Positions 10,013 through 19,085 of a stretch of DNA of 64,000 bases are shown here, one piece after another. Where the stretch lies: the NCBI RefSeq assembly GCF_001577265.1, contig NZ_CP014517.1, positions 2,826,501 through 2,890,500 on the forward strand. Direction: 5' to 3'. The notes under the pieces are model-generated. The model ran no database searches. It was not told the DNA's origin and saw only the letters and a program-made list of their open reading frames with translations. Source of the stretch: Variovorax sp. PAMC 28711. Its GTDB lineage: Bacteria; Pseudomonadota; Gammaproteobacteria; Burkholderiales; Burkholderiaceae_C. How positions within the stretch are numbered: position 1 is the first letter of the stretch; every line of letters starts with the position of its first letter. Made by a program: the position numbers and the translations under genes.

Positions 10013-10756
10013 GTGCACTCGCTTGCTGCTGTTCTGAAATTCTGGCGCGCCGTCGGCCTGGTGCTGCGTGGCTGGTGGACCATCCGCTTCACCTTTCCGA
10101 AGCTCTCGCCGGACGAACGCGCGCTGCGCGTCCAGCAGTGGGCGCAGCAGATGCTCGCGGCAATGGGCGTGCAGCTGGTCGTGCAGGGCACGCCGCCGGC
10201 CGTTGGGCCGGTGCTGGTCATCAGCAACCATCTCTCGTGGCTCGACATCCTCGCGATTCACGGCGCGCGGCATATGCGCTTCGTGTCCAAGTCGGGTGTG
10301 AAAGCGTGGCCGGTGATCGGCGCGCTGTCGACCGGCGCGGGCTCGCTCTACATCGAGCGCGAACGGCGGCGCGATGCCTTGCGCGTGGTGCACCACATGA
10401 CCGAGGCACTGCGCAGCGGCGACCTGGTCGCGATCTTTCCCGAAGGCACGACGAGCGATGGACGCGGCCTGTTGCCCTTTCACGCCAACCTGCTGCAGGC
10501 AGCAATCTCGTCGGGCGCGCCGGTGCAGCCCGCTGCGCTGCGCTTTGCCGAAGCGGCCACCGGGGAAACCAGCCAGGCGCCTCGCTACATCGACGACGAC
10601 AACCTGCTCACCTCTGTGTGGAACACGCTCAAAGCGCCGCCGCTGCTGGCCATCGTGCGTTTCGGCGAACCGCAATCCTCGTACGCGCGCGAGCGCAGGA
10701 GCTGGGCCCAGTCGCTTCACCAGGACGTGCAGCAACTGCGCCGCGACACCTTCTAG
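10013..10756 (+). CDS. plsC: 1-acyl-sn-glycerol-3-phosphate acyltransferase (PlsC family)
   Basis: Inner-membrane-associated acyltransferase that makes phosphatidic acid from lysophosphatidic acid. The NHxxxxD catalytic box appears as NHLSWLD near residues 71-77, and the acceptor-binding motif as FPEGTTSDG near 142-150. An N-terminal hydrophobic stretch precedes them. The GTG at 10013 is chosen because no ATG lies between the pyrX stop and the conserved region and it gives the usual ~247 residues; the ribosome-binding site is weak. It is likely the last gene of the yqgE-pyr operon. The acyl specificity and a possible lyso-ornithine lipid role cannot be decided from sequence. Confidence 0.85.
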   Translation: MHSLAAVLKFWRAVGLVLRGWWTIRFTFPKLSPDERALRVQQWAQQMLAAMGVQLVVQGTPPAVGPVLVISNHLSWLDILAIHGARHMRFVSKSGVKAWPVIGALSTGAGSLYIERERRRDALRVVHHMTEALRSGDLVAIFPEGTTSDGRGLLPFHANLLQAAISSGAPVQPAALRFAEAATGETSQAPRYIDDDNLLTSVWNTLKAPPLLAIVRFGEPQSSYARERRSWAQSLHQDVQQLRRDTF

Positions 10757-10762
10757 CGGGCG

Positions 10763-10791
10763 AAAAAAAGGGCGTCCCAAAGGGCGCCCTT
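10763..10791 (-). terminator. Rho-independent terminator (minus strand)
   Basis: A 7-bp stem (AAGGGCG paired with CGCCCTT) precedes a run of seven T on the minus strand. It lies 39 bases beyond the stop of the 25-residue peptide gene. The orientation fits termination of the minus-strand transcript, converging with plsC. Confidence 0.75.
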
Positions 10792-10829
10792 GAACGGCGC
10801 GGAGTGCGCGCCGGAGGAGGAATAACCGG

Positions 10830-10907
10830 TTACAGGATGCCGAAGATCTTCAGCGCGATGATCGCGACGATTGGCACGCCGCAGAGCCAGAGGATGATGC
10901 TTTTCAT
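10830..10907 (-). CDS. 25-residue single-pass membrane peptide
   Basis: Very short ORF encoding MKSIILWLCGVPIVAIIALK plus five more residues: one continuous hydrophobic helix with a Lys at residue 2 and another near the end. Support comes from signals, not homology. A GGAG lies 6 bases before the ATG, the stop is TAA, and a rho-independent terminator follows. The gene sits about 100 bases downstream of nadM on the same strand, so it could be the tail of that transcript or a separate unit. Function unknown; small hydrophobic peptides of this size often bind membrane complexes, but nothing here names a partner. Confidence 0.6.
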   Translation of the reverse strand: MKSIILWLCGVPIVAIIALKIFGIL

Positions 10908-11007
10908 GAAGGTCTCCGGTGGTTGAACTAAGCAGTGAGCTTCGTCCGTGCCACTCGGCCACCCTGCCGGAGAACGCATCCGCTGCGCGTGGGCGCGTGC
11001 CTACACC

Positions 11008-12036
11008 TCAGGCGCCGGGCAGAGCGATGAAGTGCATGAGCATCTGGAAGTGGTCGTCCATGAAATGGTCTTCCTGCGGCACGATCTCCGCGATCGGCGT
11101 CCAGGCGACAGAGGCCGCGTCGTCGTCGGCGCGCACGGCGGGCAACGGCCGCTCGCCGAGATCGAAAAAGTGCACGTGCGTGATCGTGCGGCCACGCTCG
11201 CTGCGGTCCGGATGGTCGAACACCGCGGTCGCATGGAGGCAGGCATGCAGGTCGTCGTCGCGCACGTCGAGGTGCGTTTCTTCTTCCAGTTCGCGCAGGG
11301 CCGAACGGCGCGTCGTTTCGCGTCGCTCCATGAAGCCGCCGGGTACTGCGAGCAGGCCCTTGCCGGGTGCCGCACCGCGCCGGATCAGCAGGACGTGGTC
11401 GCCGCACCGGACCACGCAGTCCACGGTGACGAGCACCGGCGGGTAGGGCGCGACGGCCCAGGTGGCGCGGTAGCCCTGCAGCATCTGCCACTCCTGCTGG
11501 AGTTCGGCGAAAGCAGGTCGTGCGGCCCAGGCGCGGAGCCCTTCGACGAGCGTTGCGGGCACCCATTCGGCGGCGGCGTCCACGCCCTGGCCGAACAGGG
11601 CATCGCGCGCGGCGAGGGCGGTGGCCTGCGGTACGGCGGGGAGGATGCGCAGCTGAAACTCGGGGAACTGCCGAAGGTAGTCGGTGGTCGCGTCCTTGAG
11701 GTGACCGATGAGGAGCGTGTTCGCGGGCGCCGTGCCGCTGTGTAGCGCAATGCCTTGGCGCACCGCTGCAGCCCAGCGCGCGTCGTCGTGGTGGTCACGC
11801 ACCGGCACGAAGCGCAGCCGTGCCCGGTCGGCCGCAGGCAGTACGCCGCAGACCATCTCGGCGCGCTCCTGCCAGCTGAACGGATGCCGCGGCGAGCGCG
11901 CGTGGAAGGCCGAACCGATCACGACGATGCACAGCGGCGCCGCCGCGAGCGCGGCGGTCAGCAGGGCGAGATGGCCGTTGTGGAAAGGCTGGAAGCGGCC
12001 GATGAGGACGGCGGCGTCGTGCGTGGGGAGAAGCAT
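11008..12036 (-). CDS. nadM: Bifunctional NMN adenylyltransferase / Nudix hydrolase
   Basis: Fusion enzyme of NAD metabolism. The N-terminal nucleotidyltransferase makes NAD from NMN and ATP (GRFQPFHNGHL at about residues 13-23 and SPRHPFSWQER further on). The C-terminal Nudix domain (about 200-342) is typically an ADP-ribose pyrophosphatase. The Nudix box is present as GFMERRETTRRSALRELEEE, with the usual G near its end replaced (EETHL). Its ATG is only 6 bases from the CCA end of tRNA-Arg, leaving no room for a normal ribosome-binding site after tRNA processing. The length of 342 residues is typical for the fused family. Confidence 0.93.
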   Translation of the reverse strand: MLLPTHDAAVLIGRFQPFHNGHLALLTAALAAAPLCIVVIGSAFHARSPRHPFSWQERAEMVCGVLPAADRARLRFVPVRDHHDDARWAAAVRQGIALHSGTAPANTLLIGHLKDATTDYLRQFPEFQLRILPAVPQATALAARDALFGQGVDAAAEWVPATLVEGLRAWAARPAFAELQQEWQMLQGYRATWAVAPYPPVLVTVDCVVRCGDHVLLIRRGAAPGKGLLAVPGGFMERRETTRRSALRELEEETHLDVRDDDLHACLHATAVFDHPDRSERGRTITHVHFFDLGERPLPAVRADDDAASVAWTPIAEIVPQEDHFMDDHFQMLMHFIALPGA

Positions 12037-12042
12037 GGAATC

Positions 12043-12117
12043 TGGTGCCTTCGACAGGAATCGAACCTGTATCTGAGCCTTAGGAGGGCCCCGTTCTATC
12101 CATTGAACTACGAAGAC
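12043..12117 (-). tRNA. tRNA-Arg (anticodon CCT)
   Basis: Full cloverleaf on the minus strand. The acceptor GTCTTCG pairs with CGAAGGC, and the D-stem GTTC with GAAC. The anticodon stem GGGCC/GGCTC encloses loop CTCCTAA, giving anticodon CCT (reads AGG). The T-arm is ACAGG-TTCGATT-CCTGT, and the CCA end is encoded. It lies between tamB and nadM and runs in the same direction as both. Confidence 0.95.
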
Positions 12118-12152
12118 TTCGGGTGCGGCAGAGCGCGGGCGACTTTACCAGC

Positions 12153-15100
12153 CTAGTCGTACTTGAGCGTGTAGATCAGGTCCAGCCCGCTCTTCACGCC
12201 GGCCTCGCCGCGCAGTGTGAGGCGTTGCGTGAGGTCATAGAAGATGAAGATCGAACCGAACGCGCCGCCGAGGCTGCGCTCGTAGGTCACGTAGAAGTCT
12301 TTCGACAGTCGCTTGCCGAGCGTGACGGCGGATTCGCGCAGGTCGCCGCCGCTGCCCGGCCCCTTGAAACCGATCTCGTCCAGCCCGAACCGGCTGGCGA
12401 GGCTCCCGCCAGTGCCGCCCTTGCCGAGGCCGCCGAGCATGGCCAGCGCAGCCTGTTGCAGCAGCGCCGACTCGCCGCCGCTGGTGGCCTGCGCGCGACC
12501 GAGGATCACCCACGACAGCGTTTCGGCGTCCGACAGGGTGGGTTCGGAATACAGCTTCACGCGCGGCGCCTGTGCGCTGCCGGTGACCTGCACGCCCGCG
12601 CGCTGGGTGATGTTCGGGCGGATCGCCAGGATGTCGAGCGCTGGGTTGTCGAAAGGCCCGTTGAAGCGGGCGATGCCGCTCTCCACATCGAGCTCCTGAC
12701 CGTAGGCGCGGTAGCGGCCGCGCACGGTGCGCACTTCGCCGGTGATGCGCGGCGGTGCACTGAGCACGGTGCTGCGGATGTCGAGCTTGCCTTCGAGCCG
12801 GGTCGTGATGCCGCGGCCCTGCACCGCGAAGTCGTCGCCCAGGTCGAACACCACCGCGATGTCCGGTGGCTTGGCGGTTTGCGGCTGGTTCACCTTGACG
12901 TCGTCGCGCGCGGCCTGGCGCGCCAGCTTGCGCGCTGCTTCCGCGGCTTCGCGGTCCTTGGCGGCGGAATGCACCACCACGTCGCTGCCCAGGCTGGGCG
13001 CGGTCTCGTCGGGCAGGATGATCACGGCGCGATCGGTCTTGAGGTTGCCGCGCACGGTGAACTGCCCGTTGTCGAGACGCGCCTGCAGGTCGCCCGACAG
13101 CGTGACCTGCCGATCGCTGCGCACCAGCACACGCAGGCGCGCCAACCGGGCCTCCAGCGCCATGCGGATGCCCGAGCCACCGGAGGGCGCGTCGGCGCCC
13201 CAGCGCATGTCGCCCGTGGCCGAGACGCTGCCGCCATCGGTGGCGGCCTCGCTGGCCGCGGTGCTGCGGTTGCCACTCTGCCCGCCGATGCGGGCGGTGC
13301 TGCCGGCGCCGCCCTTGAGCGTGAATTCGGTGATCTGCACGCGGTCGCCGCTGAGCACGGCGCGCAGGCGGCCATCGCGCAGGTCGAGCCCTTCGACCGG
13401 CGCCCGCAGCGCGAGCTGGTCGGCGCCGAGCGTGCCGCTCCAGCGCGGCGCTGCGCGGCTGCCCGACAGCGTGGCGTTGGCGTCGAGCGTGCCGGCCACG
13501 CGCCAGCCCGGTGGCGCGAGCATCGACCACACCCCGAGGCTCGGCAGACTGGCGCTCACGCGACCGGAGAGCGGTGCGTCGTCGGCCCACTGCCAGCCAC
13601 CGTCGCGCTGCACGACACGCGTGCCGGCTTCGGCGTTGACCTTGCCGGCGCGCTCGCTGTCCCAGGCGAGGGTGGCTTTGATCGCGTCGCCCTGGGCGTC
13701 GAGCGTGAGCTCGGCCTGGCGCAGGCCGGCCGGCGTGCTCGGACTCACGGCGCCTGCGCCGGCCGCCGTTCCGTTGGTCATCGTGCGCTCGCTGGCGGTG
13801 CCGGTGCCGTGGCTGGTGATGCGCGTGACCAGTGCCGCCTCGCCCGCCTGCACCCGGATGTCGCCGCTCCGACGCGCCAGCCGGGCGCGGGCACGCAGGG
13901 CGTCGCCGGCGTCGATGTCCCAGTCGCCGTCGAACAGCAGGTCGCCGGTCACGCCGGCGTCGGCCAGCGCGGTGCTGGCGCCCAGCACTTCGGCCCATGC
14001 CATCGGCAGGCCTTGCAGCGTCCCTTTCGATTGCAGGCGGTAGGCGCGCTGGGCCGCGGTGCCGCTCTGGCTGAAGCGCAGCGGCTGCCAGTCGATGCGC
14101 ACGGTGCCGGGTGCCGGGCCGCGCACGCTTGCCGATGCGGCCGAGGCTTCGACGTCGAGCCGATCGCCGCCGGTGCGCACGCTCGCGGTGACGGGCTTGC
14201 CCAGTTCGAGCATCCACGCACCCGGGCGCGTGCTGTCCTGCGCTTGCAGGCGCAGGCTGGCGAGCGCGGCACGCCATTGGTTGGCGCGCTCCAGGCCGCC
14301 GCTGGCGCGCGTGTCGAGCGCGAATTTTCGGGTGCCGGTGGCCGCTTCGCCTTGCAGCGACAAGGTGGCCTGCGCCAGGCTGCCGCCGAGCTCGGCGCGC
14401 AGATTGCGCAGCTCGACCGAGGTCGCCGGCCCGGTGGCGGGTGCGGGCAGGCGCAGGTCGAGCTTCGGTGCGGCGAGCGTCGCTTGCAGCGTCGGCTCGG
14501 TCACGCCGCGCGCCGCCGGCGCGTTCACATTCTGCAGGCGCTGCTGCACGGCTTGCCAGCCACCTTGCCATTTGGCGTCGAGTTGCGCCGCGCCTTGCGC
14601 CGCCATGCCGCCGAATGCGCCCGCGAGCCCGGGCAGGCTCTCGACCCAGCGTTGCAGGGTCGCCGCATCGTCGATACGCGCCTTGAGGTCGCCACTGCCC
14701 TGGTTCGGCGCGATGCGGCCCTGCAGTTCGGCGCCGCCGCCCGGCAACACGAGCAGCAAGTTGCCGCTGCCGGCCTTCTCGGCCACGCGCACCTGCAACT
14801 TGCCTTCGACGCGGGCGCGCTCGGCCTCGATGCGCAGCATGCGCAGGTCGAGCACCTGGTCTTTCCATCGGCCTTGGGCCAGCGCGCGATCGAGGCCGAA
14901 GCCCTTGAGCGCCGCGCTGCCGGCACCGCCCTGGGCTTGCAGCGCGACGTCGAAATCGATCGCGTCGCCCTTCTGCTCGGCGGTGAGGCGGCCACTGATC
15001 GGTGCGCCGGCCAGTTCGGTGTGCAGTTCGCCGGGGCGCACGCCGGTCACGGTGGCCTTGGCCTGCCACGGCTCGGGTGCCGGGCTCCATTCCCCCTGGG

Positions 15101-16232
15101 CGGCGATGCGGCCGCCGCCGGCCCGCACGACCGCATCGGGCAGCGTCCAGGTCTTCCCGTCGTAACCGAAGCGCGCGGCAAGCTGTTCGACCGGCAGCCG
15201 GCCCTTGTCCCACGGGCCCGGCACGGCGTTGCGGATGTCGACCTGGCCCTGCCAAGCCGAGGCGCCCGTGGCCGCATCGGGGCGGATGTCGACGGTGCCC
15301 GTCAGCTGCGTTTGCGGCGCGTCCGGCAGCAGCCGGGCGGCATCGACGTTTTTCAGGTCGGCGTGCGCTTCGATCACCGGTTGCGGTTGCCACGGCGCGA
15401 TCTGCGCGCGCAAGCTGGCTTGCATCGGTCGGTCGGCGTCTTCGTCGGCGGGTTTCAGGTCGGCCGCGACGTCGAGCCGCGCATCGGCGCCGGCCAGCGT
15501 GCCCGTCACCTTGGCCGCGGCGAGCACGTCGAGGCTGCGGCCTTCGGTCAGCGGCGCCTTGACGCGGCCATCGAGCGTCGCGTCGATCGCCATCGGCGCA
15601 GGGCCTTGCAGCTTGACGCGCGCGCTGTAGTGGCCGTCGGCCAGGTCGACGCCCTCGATCTCGAGATCGTGATGCGCGTTGGCGTACCGATAGTGCCCCG
15701 CAAGATGGATCGCTTCCACGAGCGGTGGCCCGGCCCAGCGCAGGCTGTCGATGCGAAAGGGCACGTCGATGTCGATCGGCAACGCGAGCTGCGTCAGCGG
15801 CTCGGAAGGCTTGCCGCTCGGCGGACCGCGGCGCTCGATCGAGAGCTGCACGGCATGCACTTCGCCCAGCTGCACCTTGCGTTGCAGCAACGGCGCGAGT
15901 CGCCAGCCGATGGTCGCGTCCTTCACCTCGACCGCGAGCGTCGGGCTTTGCCAACGCAGCCAGCCGATGTGCCCGCCGGTGCGCAGCGAACCGCTCACAT
16001 CGCGGCTTTCGAGCGTCTGGCCTGCCGGAATGTAGCGCGCAGCTTTCGCCAGCGCGAAAGCGAGCGACTGGTTGGAGCCGAGCCACCACCAGCTGCCGGC
16101 GCCGAGCGCCAGCACCAGGGCGATCAGGCCGGCGAAGCTCCACGCCAGCGCGCGCAGCACGCGGCGCGCGCGTGAACGCTTCACGGGAGGCGGTGCCGCT
16201 GCGGATGGGGAAGCGGGGATCGGTTCCGCCAT
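12153..16232 (-). CDS. tamB: Translocation and assembly module subunit TamB
   Basis: Inner-membrane-anchored periplasm-spanning protein that works with TamA in outer-membrane protein insertion and/or anterograde phospholipid transport. The 1359 residues comprise a cytosolic basic stretch, one N-terminal membrane helix (about residues 25-50), long beta-rich repeats forming a hydrophobic groove, and the conserved C-terminal DUF490 domain. The last portion includes the region from GRGITTRLEGKLDIRS to the terminal LDLIYTLKYD. The start at 16232 is one base after the tamA stop (TGA-G-ATG); the longer reading upstream is out of keeping with the family N-terminus. Two-gene tamA-tamB operon. Confidence 0.93.
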   Translation of the reverse strand: MAEPIPASPSAAAPPPVKRSRARRVLRALAWSFAGLIALVLALGAGSWWWLGSNQSLAFALAKAARYIPAGQTLESRDVSGSLRTGGHIGWLRWQSPTLAVEVKDATIGWRLAPLLQRKVQLGEVHAVQLSIERRGPPSGKPSEPLTQLALPIDIDVPFRIDSLRWAGPPLVEAIHLAGHYRYANAHHDLEIEGVDLADGHYSARVKLQGPAPMAIDATLDGRVKAPLTEGRSLDVLAAAKVTGTLAGADARLDVAADLKPADEDADRPMQASLRAQIAPWQPQPVIEAHADLKNVDAARLLPDAPQTQLTGTVDIRPDAATGASAWQGQVDIRNAVPGPWDKGRLPVEQLAARFGYDGKTWTLPDAVVRAGGGRIAAQGEWSPAPEPWQAKATVTGVRPGELHTELAGAPISGRLTAEQKGDAIDFDVALQAQGGAGSAALKGFGLDRALAQGRWKDQVLDLRMLRIEAERARVEGKLQVRVAEKAGSGNLLLVLPGGGAELQGRIAPNQGSGDLKARIDDAATLQRWVESLPGLAGAFGGMAAQGAAQLDAKWQGGWQAVQQRLQNVNAPAARGVTEPTLQATLAAPKLDLRLPAPATGPATSVELRNLRAELGGSLAQATLSLQGEAATGTRKFALDTRASGGLERANQWRAALASLRLQAQDSTRPGAWMLELGKPVTASVRTGGDRLDVEASAASASVRGPAPGTVRIDWQPLRFSQSGTAAQRAYRLQSKGTLQGLPMAWAEVLGASTALADAGVTGDLLFDGDWDIDAGDALRARARLARRSGDIRVQAGEAALVTRITSHGTGTASERTMTNGTAAGAGAVSPSTPAGLRQAELTLDAQGDAIKATLAWDSERAGKVNAEAGTRVVQRDGGWQWADDAPLSGRVSASLPSLGVWSMLAPPGWRVAGTLDANATLSGSRAAPRWSGTLGADQLALRAPVEGLDLRDGRLRAVLSGDRVQITEFTLKGGAGSTARIGGQSGNRSTAASEAATDGGSVSATGDMRWGADAPSGGSGIRMALEARLARLRVLVRSDRQVTLSGDLQARLDNGQFTVRGNLKTDRAVIILPDETAPSLGSDVVVHSAAKDREAAEAARKLARQAARDDVKVNQPQTAKPPDIAVVFDLGDDFAVQGRGITTRLEGKLDIRSTVLSAPPRITGEVRTVRGRYRAYGQELDVESGIARFNGPFDNPALDILAIRPNITQRAGVQVTGSAQAPRVKLYSEPTLSDAETLSWVILGRAQATSGGESALLQQAALAMLGGLGKGGTGGSLASRFGLDEIGFKGPGSGGDLRESAVTLGKRLSKDFYVTYERSLGGAFGSIFIFYDLTQRLTLRGEAGVKSGLDLIYTLKYD

Positions 16233-16233
16233 C

Positions 16234-18126
16234 TCAGAATGTGAAGCCCAGCCGCAGATGCAGCCGCAATTTCTTGACATCGACGCCGTACGCGACATCG
16301 GCCTGCACCGGGCCGACCGGGCTGCGCCAGCGCGCGCCGACGCCCACGCCGACCTTGGCTTTCAGCTCGGCCGGCTTGTCGGCCACCGCACCGGCGTCGA
16401 CGAAGGCGACCGTCTCCCAATCGGTCAGCTTGCCCTGGTAGACGAAGGGGCGCTGCCACTCGATGCTGGCAACGCCGAGGTAGCGCCCCGCGACGATCGT
16501 GCCGTCGGCCTGCACTGTGCCGATCTGCCGGTAGCTGTAGCCGCGCACCGTCGTGTCGCCGCCCGTCAGGAACTGCAGGGTGGAGGGAACCTGCGCGTTG
16601 TCTTTCGCCGACACGACACCGCCTTCCAGTCTGAATTGCAGCCGGCTGCGACGCGCTTCGGTGTCACCTTCGCCGTCCACGCTGCCGATCGGCAGGATGC
16701 CGAGCCAGCGCCCGTACGTGCGCACGAAAGGCAGGCGTTCGCCCGTGAGCGTGTAGCCGGCGCCCAGCTCCAGGGCGAGCGCCTGCCCCTGGGTGGGGAT
16801 CGTGTTGTCGTTGAAGTAGCGCCCGGTCCAGCCCCAGTTGGCGCTGACCGCCGACGCAGAGGGCGGGGCGTTCTCGCCGCGGTTCTGGGCATAGTCGTAT
16901 TGCAGGAAATAGCTGCGATCGATGTGGTCGCTCGACTTGCTGCGTCCGCCCCGCACGCGGCCGCTGTCGACCTCGTAGGTGCCGGAAGCTTCCCGCTTGA
17001 TTTCGCCGCCGCCGAACCAGCGCCAGCCGCGGTCGTCGGGGATCGAGTTGAGCTCGGTGCCGAGCGATTTGGTTTCGCGGTCGAACGACAGCTTGGACAC
17101 CGCGCGCCAGCCGAGCAGCGGCACCTGGTTGTGGATGTGGTCGACCGACAGGCGCGGCCCGCTGTCGGTGGTGAAGCCGACGCCGAGCACGATCTTCTGC
17201 AGCGGCGCTTCGCGCAATTGCGCCACCACGGTGGCGAATTGCGGGTCGCTGCCTTCCGTGTCGAGCGTGAGGAACACCGAGTCGTAGTAGCCGCTGCTGG
17301 CCAGGCGCTGCTGGGCATCGAGCAGCTTTTGCTGGTCGTAGTCGGTGCCGGTCGGCAGGCGCGCGATGCGGCGCGCGCCATCGGCCGCGTAGCGCTCGCT
17401 GCCGTTGATCTGCAGGAGGCCGAAGCGGTAGGCCGGGCCGGAGTTATAGCTCACGCCGAGTTTGGCTTCGCTGCGGTCGGCATCGATGTCGGCGCGGCTG
17501 GTAGCGATGCTGGCGGTCGGAAAGCGTTTGGCCGTCAGGTTGCGCAGTGCCACTGTCTTGGCGTTGTCCCACGCCGACTGGGTGAAAGGCTGGCCGGCGC
17601 GCAGCGACCACGCGGTGCGGAGCGTGTCGCGCTGCGATTCGGCCGCGGCGTCGTTCGCGATCGCGCCGCCGAAGCCGATCTGCACGTTGCTGACGCGGGT
17701 CAGCTCTCCGGGTTCGACCGTGACCACCACTTCGCGCGGCGCCTTGGCGTCGGGGGTTTCGTTCAGTACGAGGGTGAGCGTCGGCGTGAAGTAGCCGAGC
17801 GTCCCGAGCAACTCGCGCGCGTTGCCCTCGGCAGCCACCATCAGTCGCGACAGCTCGGAGGCCCCGAGGTCGGCGACCTGGCGATAGCGCTGGATTTCGA
17901 GATGCAGCGTGAGGTACTCGCGCACCGTGTCGGGCCCACGGACCTCGAGAGAGAAGGCGTCGCGCGACGCAGCGGTGCTGCTGCTGCTGGCGACCGGACT
18001 GCCTTCCTGGGAATCGGCCGGCTTGGCTCGGCCCGGCAGCAAGCTGCATCCCTGCAGCAGCAGGACACTTGCAAAAAATAAAGCCGGCATCCATGCCGGC
18101 ACAAAACGGGACACGACCCTGACCAT
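16234..18126 (-). CDS. tamA: Autotransporter assembly complex outer-membrane protein TamA
   Basis: BamA/Omp85-family outer-membrane barrel preceded by POTRA domains. The 630 residues begin with a hydrophobic signal ending LLLQGCSLL, which fits a lipoprotein lipobox (Cys about residue 27). POTRA modules fill roughly residues 55-290, and a 16-strand barrel the remainder. The protein ends LRLHLRLGFTF, with the terminal Phe typical of outer-membrane barrels. It overlaps nothing upstream, and its stop is one base before tamB. A lipid-anchored N-terminus on an Omp85 barrel is less usual than a plain signal peptide; an inner start at residue 13 would keep the same lipobox. Confidence 0.92.
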   Translation of the reverse strand: MVRVVSRFVPAWMPALFFASVLLLQGCSLLPGRAKPADSQEGSPVASSSSTAASRDAFSLEVRGPDTVREYLTLHLEIQRYRQVADLGASELSRLMVAAEGNARELLGTLGYFTPTLTLVLNETPDAKAPREVVVTVEPGELTRVSNVQIGFGGAIANDAAAESQRDTLRTAWSLRAGQPFTQSAWDNAKTVALRNLTAKRFPTASIATSRADIDADRSEAKLGVSYNSGPAYRFGLLQINGSERYAADGARRIARLPTGTDYDQQKLLDAQQRLASSGYYDSVFLTLDTEGSDPQFATVVAQLREAPLQKIVLGVGFTTDSGPRLSVDHIHNQVPLLGWRAVSKLSFDRETKSLGTELNSIPDDRGWRWFGGGEIKREASGTYEVDSGRVRGGRSKSSDHIDRSYFLQYDYAQNRGENAPPSASAVSANWGWTGRYFNDNTIPTQGQALALELGAGYTLTGERLPFVRTYGRWLGILPIGSVDGEGDTEARRSRLQFRLEGGVVSAKDNAQVPSTLQFLTGGDTTVRGYSYRQIGTVQADGTIVAGRYLGVASIEWQRPFVYQGKLTDWETVAFVDAGAVADKPAELKAKVGVGVGARWRSPVGPVQADVAYGVDVKKLRLHLRLGFTF

Positions 18127-18183
18127 CCGGCCATTCTGACAGCAGGGCGCGGCGTGGCTTGTAAGACCCCGGCCCGCGGACCT

Positions 18184-19080
18184 TCAGCGGCCGGTGACTT
18201 TCTTCAGCGCCGTCCAGACGATGGGCGGCGTCATCACCCGTGCGATGGCCACGAAGCGGTCGGCACCAAAGCGCGTCATGAAGTTCGTGAGCATCTTGTC
18301 CTGGCTGGGCTTTCCGGCTTCGGGGCTGCTGTAGTAATAGGCTGCGATCGAGCGACGTGGCCGGCCTTCAGGCGCTTTGGAAGGGGTCGGATGGCCGTGG
18401 AAGCTGGCGGGTCCGTGCAGCATGAAGATGCTGCGGCCGAATTCCGGCTCGACGCGCTTGACGCACGCCTTCTTGTTCTTGTCCCACAGCTCCAGCGCGG
18501 CATGCCATTCGGGCTGCCAGTCCTTGTTGAGGTAGGTGATGAGCACCATCTCGTTCTGGAGGCCGGTCGCCCGATGGCGGTTGAAGTCGCGATGGATCGC
18601 AAACGCGGCGCCGGTGCGGCTTTCGTGCAAGCCGCCGCCATAAAGATGCGGGTCGGACAGCAGGTAGGGCGCACCGGTGATGCTCGACACCCATTCGACG
18701 AACCAGCCCGAATTGACGACATCGAAATAGAGCTGCGAGGCCGGCCCGAGGCGGCCACCCATCACCGAGCGGCGAAAGGATTCGTAGCGGGTCTTGACGT
18801 CTTGCCAGGCGAGGCCCGAATGCTGTTCGAACTCTTCACAAACGAGCTTGAGCAAATCGGGATGGAAGATGCCTTCGACCACCAGGTGGGGGAAGGGCTT
18901 GGCCGCGAGCAGCTCGTCGCGAAGCTTCTTGCGCGCTTCGGGCTCGAAGAGCTTGCGGTTGACGAGTTCCGACAGCTGAAGCCGGACGCCGCGGATGGTG
19001 ACGAAATCGCCTTCGCCCGTGGCAACGGGTGCGGCACTCGCTTCGGTCCGCAATGGATCGGGAGCCATGACGTTCGACAT
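18184..19080 (-). CDS. 2-oxoglutarate/Fe(II)-dependent oxygenase
   Basis: Likely hydroxylase of the 2OG-Fe(II) superfamily (prolyl-hydroxylase/Tpa1-like). In 298 residues the metal triad can be read as the HxD in HRDFNRH (about residues 160-166) and the distal His in SFHGHPTP (about 234-241). The 2OG-binding Arg lies in RRSIAAYYY a few residues later. Substrate unknown; relatives act on protein prolines, small molecules or sugar chains. It is transcribed alone, with an AT-rich upstream region that carries repeats. It follows the VWA gene on the same strand but across an 86-base gap that looks like its own promoter. Confidence 0.78.
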   Translation of the reverse strand: MSNVMAPDPLRTEASAAPVATGEGDFVTIRGVRLQLSELVNRKLFEPEARKKLRDELLAAKPFPHLVVEGIFHPDLLKLVCEEFEQHSGLAWQDVKTRYESFRRSVMGGRLGPASQLYFDVVNSGWFVEWVSSITGAPYLLSDPHLYGGGLHESRTGAAFAIHRDFNRHRATGLQNEMVLITYLNKDWQPEWHAALELWDKNKKACVKRVEPEFGRSIFMLHGPASFHGHPTPSKAPEGRPRRSIAAYYYSSPEAGKPSQDKMLTNFMTRFGADRFVAIARVMTPPIVWTALKKVTGR

Positions 19081-19085
19081 TGTTT

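Noticed and set aside
12123..16175. 1350-codon plus-strand frame opposite tamB
   Set aside because: Lies antisense to an unmistakable TamB. The product is a His/Arg/Ala-rich shadow with no RBS or motif.
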